A DNA stretch of 57,750 nt, from contig SYOX01000038.1 in NCBI GenBank assembly GCA_005804885.1, positions 1-57,750 on the forward strand, in the 5' to 3' direction. The notes beneath the pieces were generated by a model. That model was not told where the DNA came from. It searched no databases and was given only the letters and a program-made list of their open reading frames with translations. Each line of letters begins with the position of its first letter. The first letter of the stretch is position 1. Shown here piece by piece: positions 43,543 to 55,334 of this stretch. The position numbers and the translations under genes were made by a program. This DNA is from Pseudomonadota bacterium (GTDB lineage: Bacteria; Myxococcota_A; Bradymonadia; Bradymonadales; GCA-2716585).

Positions 43543-44778
43543 GTGGCGTTGGCGCTGGCCGTGGGGTTGCTGGGAGGGTGCGGGGAGGCGCCTGTCGAGA
43601 GGGGGACGGCGGCGCTGGGGGGTTTTGCGGAGGATCCCAGGATCGCGCCGGAGGACATCCTGGATGAGGGCGAGGCGCTGCTGTCGCGGATCGACGTGGA
43701 GATGGAGGAGGCCCAGTGGGCGGCGCTGCGCGCGGATCCGGGGTCGAGGGAGGAGCGCCCGTGCGCGGTGACGCTGGGGGGCAGGCGCTACGAGGGGGTG
43801 GAGATCGAGCTGCACGGCGGCTTCGCGCGCACGGCGCCGAAGAAGTCCTTTCGGATCAAGTTCGCGGGGGAGAGGCCATTTTACGACGCGTTCGGGGAGG
43901 GGCCGGAGCGTCTGCATCGGCTGGTGTTGCAGGCCTCGTGGATCGATCGGACCTTCATGCGCAACAAGCTGACGATGGATCTGATCCGGGCGCAGGGGGG
44001 GCTGTCGCCGCGCGTGTCGTACGCCGAGCTGGTGGTCAACGGGCGTTACGAGGGCTTGTACACGGTCATCGAGCGGATCGACGAGGACTTCGTGGCGAGG
44101 CAGGGCTGGAGCCCGGCGGGGAACCTGTACAAGGCCGAGAACCACAACGCGAACTGGGGGCAGAAGGCCGATCCGCTCAACGGCTTCAAGAAGATGCTCG
44201 GTGAGGGGCAGCCGAGCGGCGATCTGGGCGAGCTGCTCAGGGTGATCCACGCGACGCCCCTGGAGTTTGAGCGCTTCGAGGCGGAGGTGGGGGCCTTGCT
44301 GTCGCTGGAGGACTTCATGGTGTTCAGCGCGGCGCACATCTTCGCGATGAACACGGACACGTTCACGAAGAACTACTACCTGTACCACGACCCGCTGGCC
44401 GGGGGGGGCGCGGGGGGTCGCTTCAGGCTCGTGAGCTGGGACGCGGACGCGACCTTCGCGAACAACTGGGACGGGGCGGCGATCGAGGCGGGGGAGGGGC
44501 GGCTGATCGGGCACGACAGGCTCTCGCCGCGCCTCTTCGGGATTCCTGAGTACGAGGCGATGCACCTGGAGCGGCTGCGGGGCGCGCTGGAGGGCGGCGA
44601 TTTCTCGCCGGAGGCGATGCGAGAGCGGACGGCGGCGCTGCGGGAGCAGTTCAGGTCGGCGGCCGGTCGAGACGCGATCCGGTGGCGTGAGCGCGACACC
44701 TTCGAGGGGGAGGTTGACCGGCTCGACGGGGTCTTCGAGGTCCGGCGGCGGGCGCTGCTGGAGGCGATGGATCGCTGA
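43543..44778 (+). CDS. CotH-kinase-family lipoprotein, 5' end disturbed by the repeat element
   Basis: About 411 residues from GTG 43543. CotH proteins are atypical kinase-fold enzymes first known from Bacillus spore coats. Matching features here are VEIELHGGFARTAPKKSFRIKF, LQASWIDRTFMRNKLTMDL, NGRYEGLYTVIERID and SWDADATFANNW. The N-terminus VALALAVGLLGGC looks like a lipoprotein signal core with lipobox LGGC but has no basic n-region. The frame stays open upstream through the 35-bp repeats, where RRSLRARQRSRLAD would precede it. The final repeat ends 18 bp before the GTG, so the native start and promoter were probably displaced. Confidence 0.8.
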   Translation: MALALAVGLLGGCGEAPVERGTAALGGFAEDPRIAPEDILDEGEALLSRIDVEMEEAQWAALRADPGSREERPCAVTLGGRRYEGVEIELHGGFARTAPKKSFRIKFAGERPFYDAFGEGPERLHRLVLQASWIDRTFMRNKLTMDLIRAQGGLSPRVSYAELVVNGRYEGLYTVIERIDEDFVARQGWSPAGNLYKAENHNANWGQKADPLNGFKKMLGEGQPSGDLGELLRVIHATPLEFERFEAEVGALLSLEDFMVFSAAHIFAMNTDTFTKNYYLYHDPLAGGGAGGRFRLVSWDADATFANNWDGAAIEAGEGRLIGHDRLSPRLFGIPEYEAMHLERLRGALEGGDFSPEAMRERTAALREQFRSAAGRDAIRWRERDTFEGEVDRLDGVFEVRRRALLEAMDR

Positions 44779-44889
44779 GGCGGTTGCGCGACGGGTGCTT
44801 CGCGCAATGCTCGTGGAGGCGACGGATCGCGGGCTCGCCGCTGCGGTGAACGTGGCCTAAGTATTCTATATGGATTGGTTTTCAGGGGG

Positions 44890-46929
44890 TCAGCGCTCGA
44901 AGTTGGTCAGGCCGCTGGGCGGCGGGCCGAGTCGGAACTGGCCGCGTCGGCGGCTGAAGAAGCGGACCCAGTGCCAGGTGGCGTCGGATCGTCGCCACAG
45001 GAGGCTCTGCGTGGGGTGGTTGGCGATGGCCATGAGGGCGCGCTGGGCGTTGAAGGAGAGGTGGTCGTCGTCGGTGATGGCGCGGACGAGCTCCCAGATG
45101 TGTCGGCGGTCGATGGCGGGGATGTCGTAGCCGGCGTTGAGGAAGCCGGCGGCGAGCCACGCGTTGCGGTCCTGGTTGCCATGTCGCTCGATCCAGCGGT
45201 GCCAGGGTTCGACGGCGGCCTCGAGGGCCTCGGGGGTCAGGGAGGGGTCGTCCCAGGCGAAGCCGATGGTGTGGTTGGTCAGGCGCGAGAGGGCGCGGGC
45301 GGCGCGGCCGCGGACGACGGGGTCTTCGTGGAGGAGGGCGCCGATGAGGGGTCGGACGGGTTCGGGGCGGTCGCTGTCGGCGGCGGCCTCGATGGCGGCG
45401 AGCCGGACGCTGAGGCCGCGGGAGATGGCGCTCAGTTCGAAGCCTGAGAACTTGGGCTCCTTGACGGAGAGGAGCAGGGCGGGGGCGATGCCGACCTCCT
45501 CTTCGGGGATCTCCTCGGGGGCGAGCACGACCTTGGGGGGTGGTCGGGTGTAGCTGGCGACGATGGAGGCTGGCAGGGGTCCGGAGTACATGTGGTCGTA
45601 GGCGGGGTCGGCGATGACGCGGGCGAGGAAGTCGCCGGTCTGGCCGCCGCCGATGGTCTGGAGGGCGTCGAGGAAGGCGACCTTGGCGCTGGGGTCGGCC
45701 TCGTGGTCGAAGCGGGCCATGAGATCGTGGGCGTGGCTGGCGTTGCCGATCTGGCCGATGGCGGTCGAGGCGGCGGCGCGGACGCGGGGTTCGTCGTCGT
45801 TGAGTCGGGCGAGGATGTCGGGGAGGCGGTTGTTGGCGCCGAGCAGGACGAGGCGCTCGATGGAGCGCGCGCGGATCTCGGGGGTGGGAGAGCGAAGCTT
45901 GTTGTTGGCGACGAGCTGGATGCGCTCGGCCAGGGCGGCCTTGTGGAGGTTGGTGCCGTTGTGGACGGTGCCGCCGTTGACGCAGCCGCCCAGGACGTCC
46001 TTGAGGCTGCAGAAGATGCGCAGGTGGAGGTGGTCGTCGTGCGGGGAGGCGTGGCTGGGCTGGACGAGGATCTTGTCGGCCCTGGCGACGAGGTGTCCGG
46101 GTTCGCCTTTCTTGCGGGCGTGATCCAGGAGCATCTTCTTGAGGGGAGAGGCGATGAAGAGGTACTGGATCTGGGCCTTGTTGACGGTCAGGAGGGCGCG
46201 CACGAGGGTCCAGGTGCGGGCGGGGTCGAAGCGGTAGTAGCCGTTGTGGCTGGTCGAGCGGCCGTTCTTGTCCACCTGGAGGAGATCGGGCGGATCGACG
46301 GGGTGGCCCTGGGGGTTGGTGTAGCAGAAGGCGATGTCGGCGTCGCGGCCGGTGTTGTGGCTGACGGACCAGGGGATGTCGCCGCCGCCGCGGCGGCCGA
46401 TGTTGCCGAGCCAGAGGCGGCGGCCGTGGAGGCGCCACAGGACGCCGGAGGCGTGGACGAGGAGGTCGATCATCTCGTCGGTGCCGTAGTTCAGGCCGCG
46501 CTCGCGCTGTCGGGGGAGGATGTCGTAGGTCTTGCCGGGCAGGGGGAGGATGCGGGCGTTGACGAGGTAGCCCTCGGTGGTGGTGCCGATGGAGACGGAC
46601 ACGTCGTGGGGCTCGTCGTCGAGGAAGGGGTGGTAGGGTTCGATCCAGACGGGCTCGATCACGGAGGGAAGGGATCCTTCGAAGGGCGGCGCGTCCCCGT
46701 CGAGGGTGTTCGAGGTGGTGTCGGAGGGCTGATCCGGGCGGACGGTCAGCGCCGGGCGCACCCGCAGCGGCGTCTCGGGCGTGCTCCCGGGCGGCGCGGA
46801 GGGCGGCTGGGCGTAGAGGGCCTCGGGCATGAAGACGCCCCGGTGGACCGTGCAGTAGCCCGCCATCACCCCCATTGCCACGACGGCTGCGGTCAGCAGC
46901 AGTTTTTGAAGACCTTCGGGCTTGGACAT
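44890..46929 (-). CDS. MepA-like murein endopeptidase with C-terminal HEAT repeats
   Basis: 679 residues from ATG 46929 (MSKPEGLQKLLLTAAVVAMG); a TTG at 46935 adds two. The N-terminal signal or anchor segment is followed by a Pro-rich linker. The endopeptidase domain (about 110-310) has SHNTGRDADIAFCY near 190 and SPHDDHLHLRIFC near 297, the zinc ligands of penicillin-insensitive D-Ala-DAP endopeptidases (M74). The C-terminal half (about 330-640) holds HEAT-type units (NDDEPRVRAAASTAIGQIG; LLHEDPVVRGRAARALSRL). The HEAT tail is not part of classical MepA. It probably remodels peptidoglycan in the periplasm while docked to a partner. Confidence 0.85.
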   Translation of the reverse strand: MSKPEGLQKLLLTAAVVAMGVMAGYCTVHRGVFMPEALYAQPPSAPPGSTPETPLRVRPALTVRPDQPSDTTSNTLDGDAPPFEGSLPSVIEPVWIEPYHPFLDDEPHDVSVSIGTTTEGYLVNARILPLPGKTYDILPRQRERGLNYGTDEMIDLLVHASGVLWRLHGRRLWLGNIGRRGGGDIPWSVSHNTGRDADIAFCYTNPQGHPVDPPDLLQVDKNGRSTSHNGYYRFDPARTWTLVRALLTVNKAQIQYLFIASPLKKMLLDHARKKGEPGHLVARADKILVQPSHASPHDDHLHLRIFCSLKDVLGGCVNGGTVHNGTNLHKAALAERIQLVANNKLRSPTPEIRARSIERLVLLGANNRLPDILARLNDDEPRVRAAASTAIGQIGNASHAHDLMARFDHEADPSAKVAFLDALQTIGGGQTGDFLARVIADPAYDHMYSGPLPASIVASYTRPPPKVVLAPEEIPEEEVGIAPALLLSVKEPKFSGFELSAISRGLSVRLAAIEAAADSDRPEPVRPLIGALLHEDPVVRGRAARALSRLTNHTIGFAWDDPSLTPEALEAAVEPWHRWIERHGNQDRNAWLAAGFLNAGYDIPAIDRRHIWELVRAITDDDHLSFNAQRALMAIANHPTQSLLWRRSDATWHWVRFFSRRRGQFRLGPPPSGLTNFER

Positions 46930-47173
46930 CGGCAATATCGCGGCCCCGGCGTGGACTCCTTCGCCACGCCCGTCTGAGTCAACACAACGCGTCGCGTCTA
47001 TTGTCCCACCGCATCGGTTGTTTCACCACCTTTTTAGGCAGAAGGGGCACGGGGTAGATCGGATGTTCAGGTGTTGGGCTCTCTGAAGCCCTGCGGGAAC
47101 TCCGGCCACACCGCCCCAGCGAGAGTCGCCCTGGCGCTCATTGGAGGCAGCCTGACCTGAAGCCGACCTTTAT

Positions 47174-47283
47174 CTATAATTCTCCGTGGCTGATCGCGCG
47201 CTCGGCGGGGTTGTTCGACAACTCCACCCCCTCATGCTCAAGCCACGTCCACATCAAGGGTTCTTCTTTGAGCAGCGTTCTCG
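47174..47283 (-). pseudogene. IS66-family transposase C-terminal remnant
   Basis: Read leftward the frame gives TLLKEEPLMWTWLEHEGVEL followed by SNNPAERAI. This resembles the LWTFLEHEGVEPTNNAAERA stretch near the catalytic Glu of IS66 TnpC. The frame stops soon after at 47174. Nothing upstream resembles the rest of the transposase. The gap 46930-47173 contains no gene I can support. Confidence 0.6.
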
Positions 47284-47448
47284 ACCACGACGGCGCTCGT
47301 GGCATCCTGATCCCCTTATCGAGGCCTCCTGAACAGGCACCTCGCCGCCATCGGCCAGTAACGCCTGCTTGACTTGCGTCGGGCGCTGGTAAAGGATTCG
47401 TTCCTTGCGGCTGCACTTGGGCACGCTGCCTTTACCAGCGAGAGGGCC

Positions 47449-48669
47449 ATGTCGAAGCGAGAGACGGGGCGGTACGAGCGCACCTCGGCGGGCGGCGAGC
47501 AAGTCCAGGCCTTCGTGCCCCACCCGTTGCCCCCAGCCGAGCCTTCGCTCCTCATCCAGGGGGAGCTGGCCGAGCGCGTGCGGGCGGCCGAGCAGGCGCT
47601 CGTGCGCCTTGATCTGGCCGGAGAGATGGTGCCTTCGCTCGACTGGTTCATCTACGCCTTCGTGCGCAAGGAGGCGGTGCTCTCGTCCCAGATCGAGGGG
47701 ACGCAGGCCACGCTCATGGACCTGCTCAACTACGAGGCCAAGACAGACGCGCCCCCGCCCAACGCGGACGTCGAGGAGGTCTGCAACTACCTCAACGCGC
47801 TGACCTTCGCCCGCGCCCAGCTCGCTGCCCCATCCGGCCTGCCGCTCTCGATCCGGCTGCTCAACGAGATGCACCGGCTCTTGCTCCGAGGCGTGCGCGG
47901 CCAGAACAAGCAGCCCGGCGAGGTCCGGCGCAGCCAGAACTGGATCGGAGGGAGCCGCCCAGGCCATGCGGTCTACGTGCCCTCGCCCCCGAACGCGCTG
48001 CCCGAGGTGCTCTCCGCGTTCGAGCGCTACATCCACACCGACGACGCGCTGCCGGCGGTGGTCCGTGCCGGTCTGCTCCACGTGCAGTTCGAGACCATCC
48101 ACCCGTACCTCGATGGCAACGGGCGCATCGGCCGCCTGCTCGTCACCCTGCTGCTTGAGCACTGGCGCCTGCTGACGCGCCCGCTGCTCTACCTGAGCCT
48201 CTTCTTCAAACGCCATCGGCAGGAGTATTACCGGCGCCTGAACGCCGTGCGGGTCGACGGCGACTGGGAGGCGTGGCTGGACTTCTTCCTCGACGGGGTG
48301 GCGACCATCGCCGACGAAGCCGTCGCCACCTCGCGCGACCTCTTCGCCCTGGTGACCGCCGACCGCCAGCGCGTCATCCACCACACCGGCGTCAACCTGC
48401 TCGCCGTGCAGCTCTTCGAGCGGCTGCCGAGCCAGCCCATCGTCACCGCGCCGTGGGTCGTGGAGGCGCTGTCCACGACAAAGCCCACCGCGGGCCGCGC
48501 CATCGAGGCGCTCGAAGGCGCCGGCGTGCTGGTGGAGACCACCGGCAGGAAGCGCGATCGTGTCTACGCGTACCGGGCCTACCTCGATCGGCTGCGCGCG
48601 GGGACGGAGCTCGGAGACGAAGGAGATGATCGCTCATCAAGAGGCTCGGCTCACAGCCCTGGAGGCTGA
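47449..48669 (+). CDS. Fic-domain protein (probable AMPylating enzyme with N-terminal inhibitory motif)
   Basis: 406 residues from ATG 47449. A helical N-terminal Fic_N part contains LSSQIEGTQATL near 79, matching the (S/T)xxxE(G/N) inhibitory motif that blocks the active site. The Fic core has HPYLDGNGRIGR near 218, the HPFx(D/E)GNGRxxR catalytic loop with Phe to Tyr. A C-terminal winged-helix-like part follows (IVTAPWVVEALSTTKPTAGR). Such proteins transfer AMP to target proteins. The gene lies between IS66 remnants, and its last 15 codons overlap one of them, pointing to acquisition by transfer. Confidence 0.88.
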   Translation: MSKRETGRYERTSAGGEQVQAFVPHPLPPAEPSLLIQGELAERVRAAEQALVRLDLAGEMVPSLDWFIYAFVRKEAVLSSQIEGTQATLMDLLNYEAKTDAPPPNADVEEVCNYLNALTFARAQLAAPSGLPLSIRLLNEMHRLLLRGVRGQNKQPGEVRRSQNWIGGSRPGHAVYVPSPPNALPEVLSAFERYIHTDDALPAVVRAGLLHVQFETIHPYLDGNGRIGRLLVTLLLEHWRLLTRPLLYLSLFFKRHRQEYYRRLNAVRVDGDWEAWLDFFLDGVATIADEAVATSRDLFALVTADRQRVIHHTGVNLLAVQLFERLPSQPIVTAPWVVEALSTTKPTAGRAIEALEGAGVLVETTGRKRDRVYAYRAYLDRLRAGTELGDEGDDRSSRGSAHSPGG

Positions 48670-48990
48670 GATGGCCGAGCTGCGGGCCAGGCGGTCGAAG
48701 GACTCCACCAACAGCCACAAGCCCCCTCCAGCGACAACCCCAACGCCACAAAGCGCAGACGCACAAAGGCCCGCTTCGCGTCCACGTTCACGGGAGGAAA
48801 GCATGTTCAGATCTGCTGTTCGAGACCGTTGTGGCCGGGCTCGGACCCCCAAGAGACAGGCCGGAATGCACCATCAGGGCCTTTTGAAAGGCCATCTCGG
48901 GCACAAAATGTCCTCCGACCACCAAGGACGATCCCGTCACCATCGACCTCCGTGACCCCGTGAACGCATACCACCGCTGTAAGGCGCGCT
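48626..48990 (+). pseudogene. IS66-family transposase N-terminal remnant
   Basis: The frame from ATG 48626 reads MIAHQEARLTALEAEMAELR then KDSTNSHKPP, equivalent to the LEAELAELR...NSSNSSKPPSSD start of IS66 TnpC. Later KRQAGMHHQG resembles RKPGGQPGHKG. After a frame change, PVTIDLRDPVNAYHRCKA resembles the zinc-finger-preceding part. Stops and frameshifts make it non-functional. It points opposite to the remnant at 47174, so the two are not one interrupted copy in simple form. It ends about 25 bp before the attC site. Confidence 0.55.
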
Positions 48991-49015
48991 CGGCACTTCG
49001 AACAAATCTTGGGGC

Positions 49016-49075
49016 GCATAACGGTCAGCATCAGCTGCGGCGCGCAGCGCCGTCAGCTGCATGCTGTTGTTAGGC
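49016..49075 (-). repeat. Integron attC recombination site (60 bp)
   Basis: On the minus strand it starts with R'' GCCTAAC (RYYYAAC) and ends with R' GTTATGC (GTTRRRY with one deviation). Between them CAGCAT-G-CAGCTG pairs with CAGCTG-ATGCTG, leaving one extrahelical base. Unpaired spacer bases (AA versus ACC) lie next to the R boxes. The tip is a CGGCGC-TGC-GCGCCG hairpin. This is the full attC architecture at the classical length. It closes the cassette of the leftward restriction genes. The 178 bp between it and the Res stop (49076-49253) hold nothing recognisable. Confidence 0.85.
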
Positions 49076-49253
49076 GCCCTACGTGCTCGTGCGCCAGTCC
49101 GGGGCAGTCCAAGACCCTGCCACGTGGCTGGTTCCCAAACACGCCGTTGACGCGCGCAATCGCCCGCGTCATCCCATGGCCGCGCATCGGCCGATATGCG
49201 TCGATCGCAGCCTCGGGGCTTCGAAGCCGGTGAGCGCCCTGTCGCGCAAGGGC

Positions 49254-51827
49254 TCAGCTGTCCGCCTTCGCGGCTTTCGTCATGGCAACATCCAACTCGG
49301 ACCGGAAACCAACGACACCGCCATCCCTGAGCCTCTGGTAGAACACGTTGTAGCTCTTCGGTGACATCATGTTGAACTGATAGCGCGTTGGAATCTTGGC
49401 CTGCTCAAGCCACTGGTTGAGCCGCTTGAAGTGGTCCGTCGCGTATTCGTGCTTCTTGATGTTGTCGGCGGATGGGTCAGCGATTTCCTCGTCGCCCTTG
49501 ACCTCGACAACGAAGATTTGGTCGCCCTGCTTGATGAAGAAGTCGGGGCTGAACTCACCGCGCTTTGGCTTGTTCCCCTTCTTCCACGCATACTCGATCC
49601 AGTAGAAGCCAACGGGCGTGCTCTTCAGCCAAGCATCTATCTTTTGCGCGTTATCAGAGTTCGTGAGCTCACGGACGAACGTTCGTTCGGGCTTTGCGTC
49701 CACGATGACTAGATTCGCGGGCGTCTTGAACAAGCTGCTCTTCGTGATCGGAACACGGCCCGTCACGAAATCCCCATCCTCATCCATCACCTCGTGGAAG
49801 AATTCCTTCTGCTCGTCCACCAGCGTGCTCTCGCATCCGGGCACGTAGAACACCGTCTTCGATCCGCGCCGTAGCTCGGCAGCGCTGCAACTCTCGACCT
49901 GCCGGGTGGAGGTGTTTACCGGCGCGAGCGCCTTGGGCGACAGCTTGTAAACCACCCGCTTCGCCGCTTTGCGCCGGAGCGTTCCCAGCGACTGCAAAAA
50001 CTTCTGCCGGTTGTCGTCCGTGATCTTGCCGGACTTGATCTTCGCGTGCTTGAGCGATGCCGCGACGATCTCTTCGCACTTCGAGCGTGGGAACTTCTTG
50101 GCGTAGCTCGTGCGATCCTTCGGGTCTTTGGCATCCTTCGATTCGTCGTCAATCGACTTGAGCCGCTGATACATCTGCTCGGCGACTTCCTCGACCGTCC
50201 ATGTCTTGTGGTGGATCGTGGTCTTGAATTTGATGTGCTCGCCAGTGACGGCGCGCTCAAACCCTACCGTCACATCCTCCGCTTCGACTTGCGTCGGGAG
50301 ATCCACGTAGCCGTCCTCGAACAGCTTGTATTCGCCCTTCTTGGCGTAGGTCGTAACGTCCTCGTCTCGCGTGTAGTCGAGATTGTGCAGCTCGAAGTTG
50401 TGAGGCGATGCCGGGTCAACGGTGGATGTCAGCCGCCGCTCGATCTCCAGAATCTCGTTCACCAGATGCTTGATCCGGTTGGACCACGAGTCGTGGTTGA
50501 ACACCGTGACGACCGGCTCCTCACCCTTCCAGCCATCGGGACGACGCAAGCCGCGCCCGAGAACCTGAGCGATGAGCAGCTTGCTATTGAAGGCGCGTTC
50601 TTCGTGCGGGACGATTTGGAACACGTTCTTCACGTCCCAGCCTTCGCTGAGCATCGACACGGACACGATCCATTCGACCTTGCTGGCGGGGCTGTCCACC
50701 ACCCGCAGCTTGGCGACGTTCGGCTGGTGCTTCGCCGCCGAAGTCACGCACAGAACCTTCGCCGCCGCCTGGTCAGACTTGAGACCTTCCCACTCCTTCA
50801 GGAAGTCCTGCAACTCTTCGGCCACCTGCTCCGCGCCTTTGATGTTCTGCGTGACGACAATCGTCAGCGGTCGGATGCCGCGCGCCTTGAGCTTCTTCTT
50901 CCAGTCGATGTGCCGGTTGTAAACCAGTTGCCACTTCTCCTCCGGCTTCTCCGCCGCCGGAGGGAGCTCGTCCACATACTCCACCGTTTTGACGAACTTC
51001 TCCTCAATGGCCTGCCGCAGAGAATAGCGGTGAACCACGTCCGCAAAATAGTCGTCCGCCACGTAGCATGTGCCGGAAGCGCCAACAACCATTCGGAATC
51101 CGTATTCCGGGTTGTCGAGAAATTCTTTCCACCGTTTGGACGTCGTCCCCGATTCGTTGGCGACGTGATGCGCCTCATCGTTGAGCACGGCCACGCGCGC
51201 GCCCTTGCCCTTCAAGTTCTCGCGGATGGATGACCTCGTGTTCTCCAGAATCGCGTGGTAGTTCTCCACGCAGATCGAACCATCCACGATGCTTTCCGAG
51301 GCGTTGATAATCTTTGGCGTCTTGAACTTCGCACCCTCGGGCAGCGCATCGCGGAGATCGCTGTTGCCCGCCAGTTCTTTGAACTTTGCCAGCAGTCCGG
51401 CTTCGATGGTGTTCGACGGACAAAGCACCAGCACGCGGTCAACCGCGCCCTCGGCCAGCAAAATCAGCCCGATCCCGTAGAGCACATAGCTCTTCCCCGT
51501 TCCCGTGGCCTGATCCACCGAGCAGGCGAGCTGGTCGGGCAGTTGAAGCTGCTTTTCCATCCCGGCCCACGACCCGTAGCGTTCCTGCAGCTCCGTGTTG
51601 TCGTCAAAATTCTCTTTCGCCAGCGCCCGGAGGTTGTCGTATTTGCCGCCGAGCAGGAAGCGCAGCGTCGCACGGATCGCCTCCTTCTGATATTCCCGAT
51701 AGCCGCAAAGCTCATCCAGGAATGCCTCATACTTTCCCTCGTCCCATGTCTTCGGGTCGATGTTCTCCGTGACCTTCAGGATCAGGTCTTCGTTCCGAAA
51801 TGTGCGTTTGTCGCCTTTGGTGCTCAT
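49254..51827 (-). CDS. Type III restriction enzyme Res subunit
   Basis: 857 residues. An SF2 helicase/translocase core is recognised by GYREYQKEAI, Walker A QATGTGKSYVL near 109, LNDEAHH near 216 (DEAH), GASGT (motif III), SVSMLSEGWDV (motif V) and LIAQVLGRGLRRP (motif VI). At the C-terminus, about 755-785, FSPDFF...FVVEVKGDEE gives a PD-(D/E)XK nuclease (D...ExK). Res cuts DNA when two unmodified sites are met by the Mod/Res complex. It starts 6 bp after mod and is the last gene of the cassette. Codon use is less GC-rich than in the host genes. Confidence 0.9.
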   Translation of the reverse strand: MSTKGDKRTFRNEDLILKVTENIDPKTWDEGKYEAFLDELCGYREYQKEAIRATLRFLLGGKYDNLRALAKENFDDNTELQERYGSWAGMEKQLQLPDQLACSVDQATGTGKSYVLYGIGLILLAEGAVDRVLVLCPSNTIEAGLLAKFKELAGNSDLRDALPEGAKFKTPKIINASESIVDGSICVENYHAILENTRSSIRENLKGKGARVAVLNDEAHHVANESGTTSKRWKEFLDNPEYGFRMVVGASGTCYVADDYFADVVHRYSLRQAIEEKFVKTVEYVDELPPAAEKPEEKWQLVYNRHIDWKKKLKARGIRPLTIVVTQNIKGAEQVAEELQDFLKEWEGLKSDQAAAKVLCVTSAAKHQPNVAKLRVVDSPASKVEWIVSVSMLSEGWDVKNVFQIVPHEERAFNSKLLIAQVLGRGLRRPDGWKGEEPVVTVFNHDSWSNRIKHLVNEILEIERRLTSTVDPASPHNFELHNLDYTRDEDVTTYAKKGEYKLFEDGYVDLPTQVEAEDVTVGFERAVTGEHIKFKTTIHHKTWTVEEVAEQMYQRLKSIDDESKDAKDPKDRTSYAKKFPRSKCEEIVAASLKHAKIKSGKITDDNRQKFLQSLGTLRRKAAKRVVYKLSPKALAPVNTSTRQVESCSAAELRRGSKTVFYVPGCESTLVDEQKEFFHEVMDEDGDFVTGRVPITKSSLFKTPANLVIVDAKPERTFVRELTNSDNAQKIDAWLKSTPVGFYWIEYAWKKGNKPKRGEFSPDFFIKQGDQIFVVEVKGDEEIADPSADNIKKHEYATDHFKRLNQWLEQAKIPTRYQFNMMSPKSYNVFYQRLRDGGVVGFRSELDVAMTKAAKADS

Positions 51828-51833
51828 GGTGGG

Positions 51834-54816
<2,983 letters not shown>

Positions 54817-54899
54817 TCAGTTAGTTCCAGAGAACGCGGTGGAGATTGGCACCCAAGGGTTGGTTGCAGAGGGTGATCCTGCCCCTTGTGTGATGGTGC

Positions 54900-54906
54900 G
54901 CCTAAC
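54900..54906 (-). other. attI-type insertion core (GTTAGGC)
   Basis: On the minus strand GTTAGGC, then GCACC, matches the GTTRRRY core where integrase cuts between G and TT. It lies between intI and the first cassette gene, where attI must be. The part of attI on the intI side cannot be delimited by eye. Confidence 0.6.
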
Positions 54907-54912
54907 ATCCTT

Positions 54913-55065
54913 CTTATGCCGCCCGCAAGCGGGATATCTCCCCGGGACTATACCGCTGGTGGGCGGGATAAGCAACCCATTGGCCTGTGCTATGCCGCCG
55001 ACAGGAGCACTGCCTCAAAGGTGATATCCCGCCCGCAGACAACCACAGGCCCAGCGGCATAGCAC
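54913..55065. repeat. Nested inverted repeats beside the attI core
   Basis: Four pairs: CTTATGCCGCCC (54913-54924) with GGGCGGGATAAG (54961-54972, one mismatch); GCGGGATATC (54929-54938) with GATATCCCGC (55023-55032); GGCCTGTG (54983-54990) with CACAGGCC (55044-55051); GTGCTATGCCGC (54987-54998) with GCGGCATAGCAC (55054-55065). The interval 55066-55334 up to intI contains no gene or motif I can name. Confidence 0.65.
54947..54975 (-). promoter_or_regulatory. Candidate Pc promoter driving the cassette
   Basis: On the minus strand, TTGCTT (54975-54970) and TATAGT (54952-54947) are separated by exactly 17 bp. The -10 is 5/6 to consensus, the -35 only 3/6. It faces radC and lies about 40 bp before the insertion core, where integron cassette promoters are found. 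Confidence 0.5.
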
Positions 55066-55334
55066 GACGTCCCGATCCCCATCGATCCCGTGACAGTCGG
55101 GCTCGCCGAACAAGGCACCACGATCAAAACGCGCTCGCCAGCGCGGATAAGAGAGCGATCAGGCTGCAAAAGCCGCCTGAGGGGCGAGGATCTGAACAAC
55201 AACAAGGAGGATGCGCCCGATCAAACGACCCTGACGCGGGCTGGAGCGGCGCGTTTTGTGGGGGACCGTGTTGGGCAGGTCGGACGCAGGGGCAAAACGC
55301 GCCTGGGGACAGGGCGAGGCGCTTTGGAGGCGAC

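Noticed and set aside
54900..55065. A second full attC site next to the intI gene
   Set aside because: GCCTAAC/GTTAGGC is present, but no partner R box at attC distance can be found. The nested inverted repeats do not have attC architecture, so it is treated as attI-side DNA.
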